Below, piece by piece: positions 9,301 to 22,099 of a stretch of 64,000 nt of DNA. Source of the stretch: Salinimicrobium sediminilitoris (GTDB taxonomy: Bacteria; Bacteroidota; Bacteroidia; Flavobacteriales; Flavobacteriaceae); the NCBI RefSeq assembly GCF_020866905.1, contig NZ_JAIVCC010000017.1:173761-237760 (forward strand). Direction: 5' to 3'. Position numbers and translations under genes: made by a program. How positions within the stretch are numbered: position 1 is the first letter of the stretch; each line of letters opens with the position of its first letter. The notes under the pieces were generated by a model. It searched no databases, had not been told where the DNA came from, and saw only the letters and a program-made list of their open reading frames with translations.

Positions 9301-9776
9301 TAGAATCCGGTGGTTCCCTTGAAGGCGCGATGCAGTCGATAACCCGTCCCACTGGAAATTTTGTGAATGTCTATATTGAAAATGGCACAGCTCCTTTTAT
9401 AGCCACGCTGGACGGAAAACTGATTGGCACTTACGCTTCTTCTAAGTTTTCTGTATTAACCAATGGTAAAGGAACGTTGGAGATTTCCTCTGGAAACGCC
9501 TGCGAAGGAAAGTTAGCCTTCAATGTTGAAGGAAATTACTCAATGGTAGCTTTTCCTAATCCAACTACTGCAGAACTACATATTGCAATTCCCACAGGTG
9601 ATCTCAGAAAACTTCCGGTGCATCTCTACAATGGATCCGGCCAGCTTATTTCTTCAGCTTCTTATAGTATCAAGAACCATCTGCTAACAATCGATGTTGA
9701 AGATCTGAAACCCGGTGTTTATTACGCCATATTAAAATTAAAAACTCCTCACACCATTCAATTTGTGAAAAAATGA
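6363..9776 (+). CDS. ELWxxDGT-repeat surface protein with T9SS type A sorting domain
   Basis: A 1137-residue secreted protein. A signal peptide ends near residue 22 (ISFSQN). About seventeen repeats of roughly 45-55 residues follow to about residue 890, each with a core like ELWVSDGTSEGT; a few degenerate to DGS, NGT or AGS. Such repeats are known as hyper-conserved ELWxxDGT modules and most likely build beta-propeller blades. Residues 910-1060 hold beta-sandwich-like sequence. The C-terminal about 75 residues (from FPNPTTAEL to QFVKK) match a type A sorting domain, which directs export and surface attachment by the type IX system. The stop overlaps the start of the next gene (ATGA), so both are probably translated together. 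The ligand is unknown; adhesion is the usual guess. Confidence 0.88.
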   Translation: MKQIYLLVLILSLFNIKISFSQNFDASLIELYFANDSYPSEFIKSDSGFYFTATDRHNGRELWFTDGTLKNTRIVKDIAEGDRDSDVIPLVVMGDLLFFQASINWWSDPQLWVSDGTEDGTYPIKDIPVYEMFLFQGKAFFQSSGEAAGNELWVSDGTSEGTKLFKDINEGLNGSHPAGFFELNNHLYFTANDGKSGREIWKTDGTSVGTTLLKDIHAVHGAFYNNTNFLEFDDQFYFMAEDGQNGIELYKSDGTEEGTVMVKDINPNGNAATHLIGTVTPQGIYFIAKDGQNGYELWKSDGTENGTVMVKNITQQGDTFSFNSSSDSFATSGNTVFFVGNDDINGAELWKTDGSEEGTLIVKNISPGSNSTYIRHLKSFGDRVLFVASSNNLEISQLWTSDGTENGTLPLHEVDITTNLSTFNFEFIEFNNKVYFVANSIIHGHELWVTDGTADGTKLFKDFNHWWSSNAQNFLDIDGLLYFSARKYSHGNNLFISNGTLEGTKRVKEINSDYMSIDENSEMIEMNGKLYFSAIDAEYGYELWVSDGTDSGTQMIKDIAPGSRSSMTSEGYSKTFSIVGDKLFFRANDGVHGNELWMSDGTPSGTKLVKDLYPGAPSGDASNIVSLNNAIYFRGADNTGPALWKSDGTSGGTVKVKNLQDLRQIRVVNDKLILTADLQNSTYGAHDLFSSDGTAEGTIHLKAFGGNLDGDIQFMTILNDELYFVAKNPETFRVSVYKTDGTLEGTKLMVDGGKIGIHPDINVITTCGDYVYFIAEKENNYNGTELWRTAGSPETTIRLTKTTEGIYNYISSLACFQDNIYFKDAYNNKEIWRTDGSPENTDLISYTVNGGVPTDDLMINKLVAGKNVLYFLGSTSESGEELYAIQNGEIAALPVDEPPSENISTDLFSIEISNETCAGKDNGNLFIEASEEHPFVVEIDGKAYSFTKELMLGDLKPGDYTICITIESRTDFRQCFEFKVESGGSLEGAMQSITRPTGNFVNVYIENGTAPFIATLDGKLIGTYASSKFSVLTNGKGTLEISSGNACEGKLAFNVEGNYSMVAFPNPTTAELHIAIPTGDLRKLPVHLYNGSGQLISSASYSIKNHLLTIDVEDLKPGVYYAILKLKTPHTIQFVKK

Positions 9777-10459
9777 AAAATTTCAAATTAATTATTCTCT
9801 GCTTTCTGGTCTTCGCATGCTCTTCTGACTCTGAGCCACCAGATGAAAACGAAAAACAAAATAAAGCTCCGGAAGCACCCATCTTATTAACTCCTGAAGA
9901 CAACCTCTTCTGTGTAGATAATGAGCTGGAATTTAGCTGGTTATCCGCAACAGACCCTGAAGGTGACAATGTTTCCTACTTATTCGAGATTTCTACTTCA
10001 AGTGATTTTTCGGAGATGTACTATAGAAAAGAACTCACTTCCTTGATTATGAATAAACAATTCGATAAAGGTATGACTTACTACTGGAGGGTGGTAGCTA
10101 AGGATAGCAAAGGCCATACCGGTGCCTATTCAGCTGTTCGCAACTTTTTTACTGAAGAAGCACCCAGCACAAATTCATTGCCGTCTGTTCCGAAAAAATT
10201 AAGTCCTGAAGAATATAAAATATACGGTTCAGAAGTAGAGTTAGCCTGGGAATCTATAGATCTGGATGATGACGAACTGAAGTATGATCTTTACTTTGGC
10301 ACCTCTGAAAACCCTCCTTTATTGAAAGAAAATCTATCAACCTACGCCTTTGTAGTTAACAATTTAGAAGCCGGGACAATTTACCATTGGAAGATTGTGG
10401 CAATGGACGGAAAAGGTGGTAAATCTATAGGACAAGTCTGGAGTTTTAAAACAAACTAA
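9773..10459 (+). CDS. Lipoprotein with two FN3-like domains
   Basis: A 228-residue lipoprotein: the signal ends at VFACSSDSE, making Cys16 the lipid-bearing residue, and the acidic serine-rich stretch after it is typical of surface-exposed lipoproteins in this phylum. The mature part has two similar domains of about 95 residues (about 38-125 and 135-228). Each starts with P-x-x-P-x-x-L-x-P-E and contains a core such as TYYWRVVAKD or IYHWKIVAMD, the pattern of fibronectin type III folds. Its ATG overlaps the stop of the ELWxxDGT protein by four bases, so the two are translationally coupled and probably work together at the cell surface. No enzymatic motif is visible. Confidence 0.8.
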   Translation: MKNFKLIILCFLVFACSSDSEPPDENEKQNKAPEAPILLTPEDNLFCVDNELEFSWLSATDPEGDNVSYLFEISTSSDFSEMYYRKELTSLIMNKQFDKGMTYYWRVVAKDSKGHTGAYSAVRNFFTEEAPSTNSLPSVPKKLSPEEYKIYGSEVELAWESIDLDDDELKYDLYFGTSENPPLLKENLSTYAFVVNNLEAGTIYHWKIVAMDGKGGKSIGQVWSFKTN

Positions 10460-10653
10460 TGGAAGCTGAAGCTTTACTACTGAGTCTTTAACTTAAAAAC
10501 AAAAGAATATAATACAGATTTAAAAAAATCATCTATTAGCATGGGCAGGTTAATAAGGACTATTTTAAATTAATCCTCATCCCAATTTTTCCAGGTTCTT
10601 CTCTTTAAGGAATGGGACAAGAAAAGATCCACTGCTAATTGAAAAAATATAAA

Positions 10654-10687
10654 TAGCTGCTTAAGAACAGGACATTTTAAGCAGCTA
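10654..10687. terminator. Bidirectional terminator between convergent genes
   Basis: TAGCTGCTTAA (10654-10664) pairs perfectly with TTAAGCAGCTA (10677-10687). A- or T-rich sequence lies on both sides. It sits between the convergent FN3 lipoprotein and cupin genes and can serve both. Confidence 0.75.
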
Positions 10688-10721
10688 CTTAATTTAAATC
10701 ATTTTTTATAGTAAGGTATTT

Positions 10722-11066
10722 TTAGGAACCTTCAGCTACGCCTTTCACCCTCTCGGCAGAATCTGATTTTGACAGGGACAAACGAACAATACTGTCTTCT
10801 TCTGCTTTAAGATCATGAGGTATATTTCCTTCAAGAGATAACATATCCCCTTTTTCTATTTTGTGTACCTGTCCATTAACTCCAAACGATATTATTCCTT
10901 CAAATAATTCTACAACAATAGGATAAGGCGTTTTATGTTCTTTCATCACCTGTCCTTTCTTCATTGCTATTCGTATTTCTTTACTGCTATCGGTATCCAT
11001 TAAGACCTGGACGGCAGGTTTGGTATCATTATATTCGAGGTTCTTTAATAAAGAAGCGGTTTTCAT
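10722..11066 (-). CDS. Small cupin-domain protein
   Basis: A 114-residue single-domain cupin without signal peptide, so cytosolic. The second cupin motif is clear (GDMLSLEGNIPHDL, about residues 74-87, with one histidine). The first is weaker (KEHKTPYPIVVELFEG, about 43-58) and has a single histidine, so the usual metal site may be incomplete. Related small cupins bind sugars or act in stress responses, but I cannot name a substrate. The gene is monocistronic, with its own terminator downstream and an upstream region that also contains the terminator of the oppositely placed PUL. Confidence 0.75.
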   Translation of the reverse strand: MKTASLLKNLEYNDTKPAVQVLMDTDSSKEIRIAMKKGQVMKEHKTPYPIVVELFEGIISFGVNGQVHKIEKGDMLSLEGNIPHDLKAEEDSIVRLSLSKSDSAERVKGVAEGS

Positions 11067-11200
11067 AAATTATTTTTTAAGTTTCGATTTAAAGTACAAA
11101 AACTTCAGGAGAATAGGGATGTTTCAGCTAAATCCTAACAAAGGTTTTAGAATATTTAATTTGATCTGGTTTGTTGAAGCTTCACAAAAACACATAAAAA

Positions 11201-11231
11201 AACCGCCCGAAAATGCTATTTTCAGGCGGTT
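11201..11231 (-). terminator. Terminator of the dextran-type PUL operon
   Basis: AACCGCC-C-GAAAAT pairs with ATTTTC-A-GGCGGTT around GCT, with one C/A mismatch. On the minus strand it is followed by TTTTTTATG. It lies 22 bases past the GH97 stop and closes the operon. Confidence 0.85.
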
Positions 11232-11253
11232 AATATTAAAAATGTTCTTCAGC

Positions 11254-15922
<4,669 letters not shown>

Positions 15923-15940
15923 GGTAGTCTTTTTAAAAAG

Positions 15941-15978
15941 TTATTTCCGGGAATTCCTCAAAGGTTTTCCCGGAATAA
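15941..15978 (-). other. Intercistronic hairpin before GH31
   Basis: TTATTTCCGGGAA (15941-15953) pairs with TTCCCGGAATAA (15967-15978), allowing one bulged base. It lies between the PKD/SusE gene and GH31 on the same strand. No U run follows, so it is more likely an mRNA-stabilising or processing element, or a weak attenuator, than a full terminator. Confidence 0.55.
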
Positions 15979-16011
15979 CACCCTTAAAACCAAATGTCAA
16001 GTAGGGATTAC

Positions 16012-17283
16012 TTATTTGGCTTCGAAATGTATAGTTTCAATGTAAAAGTCCACTGTAATCAGATAATCGCCTTCGGTTTCTGAAGTCACCCTCCACTTAT
16101 TGTCGGGGTCATCACAACTATTTCTCACATAATATTCAGAAGCATTAACTATATCTGCATCAGCTTGGGGCGCGTTGATCCAGACGCCATCACACCATTC
16201 CCCCTTAAAAGTTGAAAATTTCAACTCTCCGGGACTCAAATGGGCTTCATAAGTAAAAATGAAAGGATCGACTGCATCCTGCACAAAGGCCTCAGAAGGA
16301 TTTAGAGGAGCCCAGCCATTTGGAGCGGCGTCACCTATTGCATATAGTTCTGAATAAGGCGCATTGAGCTTTTCAAAACTTACATTTTCCTGCTCAAGGT
16401 CAATAGTAATATTATAACGACCCCTGGTTTCATCTGTCACCGTCCATTGATTGTCCGGTCCGTCGCAGCCGTTGGTCACGATATAACCGCTAGTTCCGGT
16501 AACAGGGACTGTTGTTTCGGTAGCATTGAGCCACTGCCCGTCACAGAAGCCCCCGGTAAAAGTGGAGAACTTGATGTTTCCGGTGTTTAGGACTCCGTTG
16601 TAGGTGAAGATGAAAGGATTTGTTTCACTTTGTTTAAAAGCTACAGGAGCACCAATGTTCCAGCCACTTTCCGAAGCATCTCCTACAATGTAAATTGCAT
16701 TAAAAGCAGGCTGTGCATCTTTTACTTCGACCTGTTGAGTGGTTTCTACAGTTCCTCCTGCACCTGTTACAGTAAGAGTTACAGGATATGTCCCTGCTTC
16801 GGTATAAGTGTAGGTCGGGTTTTCTTCGGAAGAAACACCGGTTCCATCTCCAAAATCCCATTCATAGCTGTCCACGTTCTGGCTTAAGTTTGTAAAGCTA
16901 ATAGTGAAGCTGTTATCCTGAGCTGCTGCATAACTGAAGTCGGCCGTAGGGGTGCCCACAACAGTTATGTCCCGGGAAACTGTATTTTCAACTTCTCCGG
17001 TGGTAGCAGTCAGACTAACAGTGTAAATTCCTGCATTTTCATACAGGTGAGTAGGGTGCTTTTGAGTTGAACCTTCAGATTCATCTCCAAAATCCCAAAA
17101 GAATTCTTCGGCATCGGTGCCAAGGTTTGTAAAACTGATGAGCTGGGGATTATCGGGAACCGCTTCAGAAGTAAAGTCGGCTGTTGGTTCGGGAGTGACT
17201 TCCGTGATATCATCATCAGAACTACAGGCCGTAAGCCCGAGGACGAAAAGGAAAAGAGTCGATATAACTTTGATATTTTTCAT
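16012..17283 (-). CDS. PKD-domain/SusE-type glycan-binding lipoprotein
   Basis: A 423-residue surface lipoprotein (GLTACSSDDD, Cys20 followed by an acidic run). After it come two PKD domains, about residues 32-110 and 112-190, each with the WDFGD core (FFWDFGDES and YEWDFGDGT). Two SusE/SusF-type binding repeats follow, about 196-305 and 310-423, beginning IYIVGDAS and LYAIGDAA and containing KFSTF and cysteine pairs. These C-terminal repeats closely resemble those of the SusE-like protein three kilobases upstream, so the gene looks like a duplicate whose N-terminal domain was replaced by PKD modules. It probably binds the same alpha-glucan at the surface. It is 18 bases downstream of the GH66 gene. 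Confidence 0.85.
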   Translation of the reverse strand: MKNIKVISTLFLFVLGLTACSSDDDITEVTPEPTADFTSEAVPDNPQLISFTNLGTDAEEFFWDFGDESEGSTQKHPTHLYENAGIYTVSLTATTGEVENTVSRDITVVGTPTADFSYAAAQDNSFTISFTNLSQNVDSYEWDFGDGTGVSSEENPTYTYTEAGTYPVTLTVTGAGGTVETTQQVEVKDAQPAFNAIYIVGDASESGWNIGAPVAFKQSETNPFIFTYNGVLNTGNIKFSTFTGGFCDGQWLNATETTVPVTGTSGYIVTNGCDGPDNQWTVTDETRGRYNITIDLEQENVSFEKLNAPYSELYAIGDAAPNGWAPLNPSEAFVQDAVDPFIFTYEAHLSPGELKFSTFKGEWCDGVWINAPQADADIVNASEYYVRNSCDDPDNKWRVTSETEGDYLITVDFYIETIHFEAK

Positions 17284-17301
17284 AATGTTCTTTTTTCCTG
17301 G

Positions 17302-19056
17302 TTAGTATTCGAGCACAAGCATGCTCCAGAATTTTAAGTAAGGCACTTCAAGCGTGATCTGGTTACCACTCTGAGTAAATTCGAGTTCCTGGGAAGCCCC
17401 TCCGTTAATATCGGGAGAGGCAAACCACACTTTAGAAACATTTCTACCTGCCTCTGCAGTGATACTAAAATTATCCTTAACCAAAGGTTCTCTCTGAATT
17501 TTGCTATCATCTCTCCATTGCAGGGTAGAAACGCCGTCGTAGTTCAACAAGTGAAGCACCTGACTGTTCTCCAATTGTTTTCCAACCACAGCAGCCTGCC
17601 CAACAACCGGAGGCCAGCTGTTCAGTTTCACATCTACATCCTGAGATTGTACTGCAGGGAAATTGAAGCTTCCGCCGTCACGTAAAAGGTTCTGATAAGC
17701 AGTGTGGAAATCGTAATACTCTCTAACGTTATTACGCAAATCCATGCTCATATCTAATTTATCATTAGGGAAATATTCACTGGACAACATGTGTTCACCC
17801 AATTCAAGATGTGCACCTCCAAAGGTGAAGATCACAGCATCGGTCATCAGGACAGCAGGAGTATTGAAATTTCCATCCTGGGCGTTATAGTTCATATATG
17901 CTGCCAGTACTGTATTGAGCTCTCCATTGGAATATTCATAATTCTCGAGGATCACCCGTGCAAGATCCTGATACTGATACCTGCTCCATATTTCTGAATA
18001 GGCAAAATCTACCGGAGCTTCAAGGATCTCTTCCTGCTCGTATTGGTCAACGGCATTAAGAACCAGCTTCTTATTTGGGAAACGATTCTCTAAAGAAATA
18101 AGAAAATCCTTATAAGCCTCTCCCAGATCAATCTTATAACCTTCATAGTTGTAAACCGTACCGCGGTTTCCCAGTTGATCAAGGTGCCAGCCATCAAATT
18201 CCAAATTTTCATAGACAGTAGCTGTCTCTCCAAAAATGTGCTCCTGCCATTCATCATTAGCAGGATCTGTCAACTGAATGTCTCCAAACCCTGAAAGTAT
18301 ATGACGATTAATATCGTTGTGATTGCGGTCGTTATACATTAACCACTCTACAGGCACGGGCTGTACTTCATCCTTTTTCCAGGCTCCAAAAAGTAGATTA
18401 TAGAACATGGAAGCCATATTACGCTCCTGCGCCTGTTCAATAAATCCTTCTACAGTTCCCAGGTAGATCTCCCGGTTAAAAAGATCGCTCCAGGTCTCTG
18501 CCGGCTCACCATTTTCATCAAGAGGCAGAGGTCTTTGGTGCTCAAAATGCCAGTCGTAATACTGTAGCCCGTTTATGTGGTAATCCTTCAGGTTATTAAG
18601 AACGTCTGCTCTTTGGGAAGCTGAAATATTACCAAACTGCGAAAGAAAACCATAGCGGGGAAATTTGGTCCAGTCTGAAGAGACATCAACAGCCACCGTT
18701 CCAATTACTGTTTCCTCTCCGTCGGTTTCTTTTACAAGCTCAACCATGTAGCCTCTAAAGTCTTCGGAAGGAGGTTCCCAGGTCCAGGAAGTGCCGGTAA
18801 GTGGCGCCTCTTCTATCACTTCGCCCAAATATTTGTATCGTACTGTAGTGTTCTGGTGAGTCCCGTTCACACTGAAGTTCACTTCCTCACCCGGATTGTA
18901 TTTTGCTTTGTCCTTTTTAAAATTGAGGACTTCGCTGTAGCTCATGTTCACCCCTTCATCAATGGGGCTTAACAGGGCGTCATCGTCGTTATTACAACTC
19001 ACTAACGCCATGAACAATGCCAGTGGCGCGAGGAGCAAAAATTTTCTTTTTTTCAT
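17302..19056 (-). CDS. GH66 endo-dextranase, surface lipoprotein
   Basis: Predicted to cut alpha-1,6 linkages inside dextran; the characterised GH66 enzymes act on alpha-1,6-glucan. The 584-residue product has a lipobox (ALVSCNNDDD, Cys21) with acidic residues after it, placing it on the cell surface. The barrel carries GLQYYDWHFEH early on. The likely nucleophile is Asp293 in GWHLDQLGN, and the likely acid/base is Glu355 in DFAYSEIWSRY. The large carbohydrate-binding insertion of cyclo-isomaltooligosaccharide glucanotransferases does not fit in this length, so a plain dextranase is favoured. It follows susC, susD and the SusE-like gene and precedes the PKD lipoprotein. This is the gene that sets the substrate prediction for the locus. 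Confidence 0.88.
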   Translation of the reverse strand: MKKRKFLLLAPLALFMALVSCNNDDDALLSPIDEGVNMSYSEVLNFKKDKAKYNPGEEVNFSVNGTHQNTTVRYKYLGEVIEEAPLTGTSWTWEPPSEDFRGYMVELVKETDGEETVIGTVAVDVSSDWTKFPRYGFLSQFGNISASQRADVLNNLKDYHINGLQYYDWHFEHQRPLPLDENGEPAETWSDLFNREIYLGTVEGFIEQAQERNMASMFYNLLFGAWKKDEVQPVPVEWLMYNDRNHNDINRHILSGFGDIQLTDPANDEWQEHIFGETATVYENLEFDGWHLDQLGNRGTVYNYEGYKIDLGEAYKDFLISLENRFPNKKLVLNAVDQYEQEEILEAPVDFAYSEIWSRYQYQDLARVILENYEYSNGELNTVLAAYMNYNAQDGNFNTPAVLMTDAVIFTFGGAHLELGEHMLSSEYFPNDKLDMSMDLRNNVREYYDFHTAYQNLLRDGGSFNFPAVQSQDVDVKLNSWPPVVGQAAVVGKQLENSQVLHLLNYDGVSTLQWRDDSKIQREPLVKDNFSITAEAGRNVSKVWFASPDINGGASQELEFTQSGNQITLEVPYLKFWSMLVLEY

Positions 19057-19070
19057 GTTTTTATTTTTGA

Positions 19071-19094
19071 ACCTCCTGCCCGAAAACAGGAGGT
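19071..19094 (-). other. Intercistronic hairpin between SusE-like and GH66 genes
   Basis: ACCTCCTG (19071-19078) and CAGGAGGT (19087-19094) form a perfect eight-pair stem with an eight-base loop. No long U run follows on the minus strand. The position, after the outer-membrane uptake genes and before the first enzyme, suggests differential mRNA stability or partial termination. Confidence 0.55.
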
Positions 19095-19117
19095 GTTAAA
19101 AATCTCTTTTTTAAGGC

Positions 19118-20611
19118 CTAGAGTTTCGTAATGGTCATGTTATCTGTATCCAGATTGATCCTGATCTCATAAGTACCGGCGTCGCCTTCCTGCAGTTTCC
19201 ATTTATTGTCCGGGCCTACACAACCTATCGCAGTGATATGCTCCGGATTGGTTACCGCCTGACCATTCTCGGCACTTACGATCCATTCACCGTTACACCA
19301 GTCTCCCACAGATTTGGAAAACTTGAATTCTCCGGTTGGATTGATAGCTCCCAATTCCCCGTTAAAGACAAAATCGCCATTATCATAAGTAAGCGGCATT
19401 GGAGTGTTGATATTCCAATCGCTTGGGCTACCGTCTCCTACAATGTAAAGACCCATAGGAGTGAATTTGATCGTGTTGTTCCCGGTGTTCAGGCTAACCC
19501 TGTATCTACCCGCAGTTTCTTCGGTCACCGTCCAGTTGTAATCGGGCTCACAGCCTGCTCTTTGTTCTACAGAACCGTCAACAGGCGCCTGGCCATTTTC
19601 TAATGGTCTGTACCACTCTCCGCAGAAATCTCCTGTTTCTCCTGCAAGGATCTTAAAGCTCCCGGGATTGAAATTTCCTTCATAAGTGAATACGAAAGGA
19701 TCCTCCTCACTTCTCTCAAAGGCTGCAGGATTGTTGATATCCCATCCGCTTTTAGTAGCATCCCCAACGATCCAAAGTCGGTCGAAAGGTGAGTCTTCTA
19801 TAGGATTTATGTCAATTGTTTTGTTTAGCAGATCAACTCTCAGCCTGTAATTACCTTCTTCTGTAACTGTCCACTGGATATCTTCTCCGCTACCACCTTC
19901 ATTGTACACTATCTTATTATCATCATCGGCATCTTTTGTGTAAAAGTCCTGGCAGAAACAATCATCCTGACTTACTGCAAATTTGAAATTTCCTTCAGTA
20001 AGTTTTCCTTCATATATAAAAACCCCACGTTGATTTGCTGCAGTCAGTTTAGTCGCATTAGAGATATCCCATCCATTTGGACTTGCATCCCCTACAATAA
20101 ACAACTTGCTTGAAACAGGTTTATAAGTAGCTACCGAAAATGCCTTTTTTGACACTTGATCTTCAACAGCAGGATCTGCAACTTCAGCCGTTAATCTTGC
20201 TTCAAGATCGTAAACCGTTCCGGCATCAAGTCCGCTGTTAAGCAATCTGTGATTGAGGGTTCCATGATCTATAGAAGCCAGATACCTATTCTTCTCACCT
20301 TCCACAAGGGTAATTAAGGGATCTGAAAAATCGCTTCCTGCAAGATCTATTTCAAGGGTATACATAATGGCAGCCCCGGTGCCCCGGTTTGTCCCTGTAG
20401 ACCAGGTAAAGCCAAGTTCATTCCCCATAAAACGTTCTTCCAGTTCCAGGTTTTCTTCAGAAACTGTGAGAGCCAATTCATTATTAACATTTTCAATGGA
20501 AGGATCTTCCAGTTCATCAGTTTCACAGGAACCGCTTATCACTCCCAGGACAAGGACGAGCGTAATTACGTAAAATCGCTTCAGGTTTAAAATTGAATTC
20601 ATATTTCTCAT
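19118..20611 (-). CDS. SusE/SusF-like outer membrane glycan-binding lipoprotein
   Basis: A 497-residue surface lipoprotein (VISGSCETDELED, Cys29). Residues about 40-165 form the N-terminal SusE-type beta domain, with the typical FTWSTG and YTLEIDLAG stretches. Three starch-binding-like repeats follow, starting at about 170 (LFIVGDASPNGW), 278 (LWIVGDATKSGW) and 393 (LYIVGDGSPSDW), each carrying conserved aromatic residues and KF or FK strands. SusE and SusF use such repeats to hold starch; here the target is probably dextran, judged from GH66. It starts three bases after susD stops. The repeats are close relatives of those in the PKD-containing lipoprotein encoded downstream. Confidence 0.88.
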   Translation of the reverse strand: MRNMNSILNLKRFYVITLVLVLGVISGSCETDELEDPSIENVNNELALTVSEENLELEERFMGNELGFTWSTGTNRGTGAAIMYTLEIDLAGSDFSDPLITLVEGEKNRYLASIDHGTLNHRLLNSGLDAGTVYDLEARLTAEVADPAVEDQVSKKAFSVATYKPVSSKLFIVGDASPNGWDISNATKLTAANQRGVFIYEGKLTEGNFKFAVSQDDCFCQDFYTKDADDDNKIVYNEGGSGEDIQWTVTEEGNYRLRVDLLNKTIDINPIEDSPFDRLWIVGDATKSGWDINNPAAFERSEEDPFVFTYEGNFNPGSFKILAGETGDFCGEWYRPLENGQAPVDGSVEQRAGCEPDYNWTVTEETAGRYRVSLNTGNNTIKFTPMGLYIVGDGSPSDWNINTPMPLTYDNGDFVFNGELGAINPTGEFKFSKSVGDWCNGEWIVSAENGQAVTNPEHITAIGCVGPDNKWKLQEGDAGTYEIRINLDTDNMTITKL

Positions 20612-20614
20612 TTT

Positions 20615-22090
20615 TTAGTAACCGGGGTTTTGAACCAGGTTAGGATTCCTGTCTAATTCTATTTGAGGGATAGGAAATAACAAGTGCTTTTGTGAAGCAT
20701 TGTTCCTCCCAATGGATCTAAGGAAGTTAAGACCATATTCGCCATCATTAACACGAATGAGGTCAAACCATCTTTGGCCTTCAAAAGCGAGTTCGATTCT
20801 ACGCTCATGTAAAACTGCATTTCTAAAATCGGCCTGGCTAAGATTTTCAATATCATCAAGCCCTGCACGGTTACGTACCATGTTCAGGTAATCTTCGGCA
20901 AGTTCTGTTTGTCCCAATTCATTTAAAGCTTCAGCTTTCATAAGCAGCACATCTGCAAATCTTAGAATAGGAAAGTTCATTGGGCTGTTGTCATAAGCAG
21001 AAACCTGGCTTAATGGCACTAAAAACTTTCTGGTGTTATAACCTGTAAAAGAGAAACGGCTTTCATATTCCTTTCCGTCAAATTCCGGTCCGCCTTCGTA
21101 AAGTACTGTGGCATCCTTTCGCTCATCTCCTTCTTCATAAGCGTTTACAAATTCTTCAGTAGGCTGATTCCAACCGTAACCACCGGCAACAAAGTTGGCA
21201 CCTCTTGGCCCCATAAAAGGACTTGCCCATGAAGCCTGATTTTCATTGCTCCAGAAATCATATCCTCCATTAGAAGCGTACTGCACTTCAAACAGGGATT
21301 CTACAGAATTTTCATTTGTAATGGAGAAATTATCAGCGTAATTCTCGTTTAGGGCATATCCCAGACTCTCAACTTCGTTAGCGTATTGCACTACTTCCTG
21401 ATAATTTCCCAGAGTAAGATGCACCTTCGCCAGCAAACCATAGGCAGCTCCTTTTGATACTCTTCCTTTATTTTCCGAACCGTAAGAAGATTTAGGAGGT
21501 AAAAGTTCCGCAGCAGCATTAAGATCACTAATAATGAGCTCATAAACCTGAGCAACAGGATCACGTGGAGGGAATAGATCACTGTCTGAGCTTTGCGGCT
21601 CGGTGATCAAAGGCACATCTCCAAAGAATCTTGCAAGAATGAAATAGTAATGAGCTCTTAGAAAATGTGCTTCTCCCATGCTTCTTTTCCTTATGTCTTC
21701 ATCAATGTCCATTTGCGGAGCTGCATCTAGAACGATGTTTGACATAAGGATCCCCGGCCATGGGCCTCTCCATAGATCCAGTACTCCGGCGTTATCTGTA
21801 TTGGTTACAAAGTTTGCCATATCCTGGGTCTCGATTCCGTCAGATCCTCCCCCGGCACCAACAATACTGTTACCGGCCATGATATCTGTACTCCACATCC
21901 TTAAATTGTAAAGCTTTGGCCATTGTAATGGCTGGTAAGCTCCATTCACCACAGTCACCAACTCTTCGGCGGTGGTGGGATAATTCTCCGTGTTTATGGT
22001 GTCCAGCGGTTGCCTGTCAAGAAAGTCGTCGCTACAGCTCATAAGGAGCAGGGCAACCAGGGACATGATGTATATTTTAAAGTGTTTCAT
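20615..22090 (-). CDS. susD: SusD/RagB-family glycan-binding lipoprotein
   Basis: Forms the lid of the SusC transporter and captures the glycan at the surface. The 491-residue protein begins with a lipoprotein signal (LLLMSCSDDFLDRQPLD, Cys19), the usual SusD start. It has the helical TPR-like core (MGEAHFLRAHYYFILARFFGDVPLI, split here by the normal SusD motifs R-A-x-x-Y and F-G-D-V-P) and the C-terminal RWFDLIR and HLLFPIP motifs that mark the family. It follows susC by nine bases and overlaps nothing. As SusD sequence does not reveal the ligand, the alpha-glucan target is inferred from the enzymes. Confidence 0.96.
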   Translation of the reverse strand: MKHFKIYIMSLVALLLMSCSDDFLDRQPLDTINTENYPTTAEELVTVVNGAYQPLQWPKLYNLRMWSTDIMAGNSIVGAGGGSDGIETQDMANFVTNTDNAGVLDLWRGPWPGILMSNIVLDAAPQMDIDEDIRKRSMGEAHFLRAHYYFILARFFGDVPLITEPQSSDSDLFPPRDPVAQVYELIISDLNAAAELLPPKSSYGSENKGRVSKGAAYGLLAKVHLTLGNYQEVVQYANEVESLGYALNENYADNFSITNENSVESLFEVQYASNGGYDFWSNENQASWASPFMGPRGANFVAGGYGWNQPTEEFVNAYEEGDERKDATVLYEGGPEFDGKEYESRFSFTGYNTRKFLVPLSQVSAYDNSPMNFPILRFADVLLMKAEALNELGQTELAEDYLNMVRNRAGLDDIENLSQADFRNAVLHERRIELAFEGQRWFDLIRVNDGEYGLNFLRSIGRNNASQKHLLFPIPQIELDRNPNLVQNPGY

Positions 22091-22099
22091 CGCTATTTT

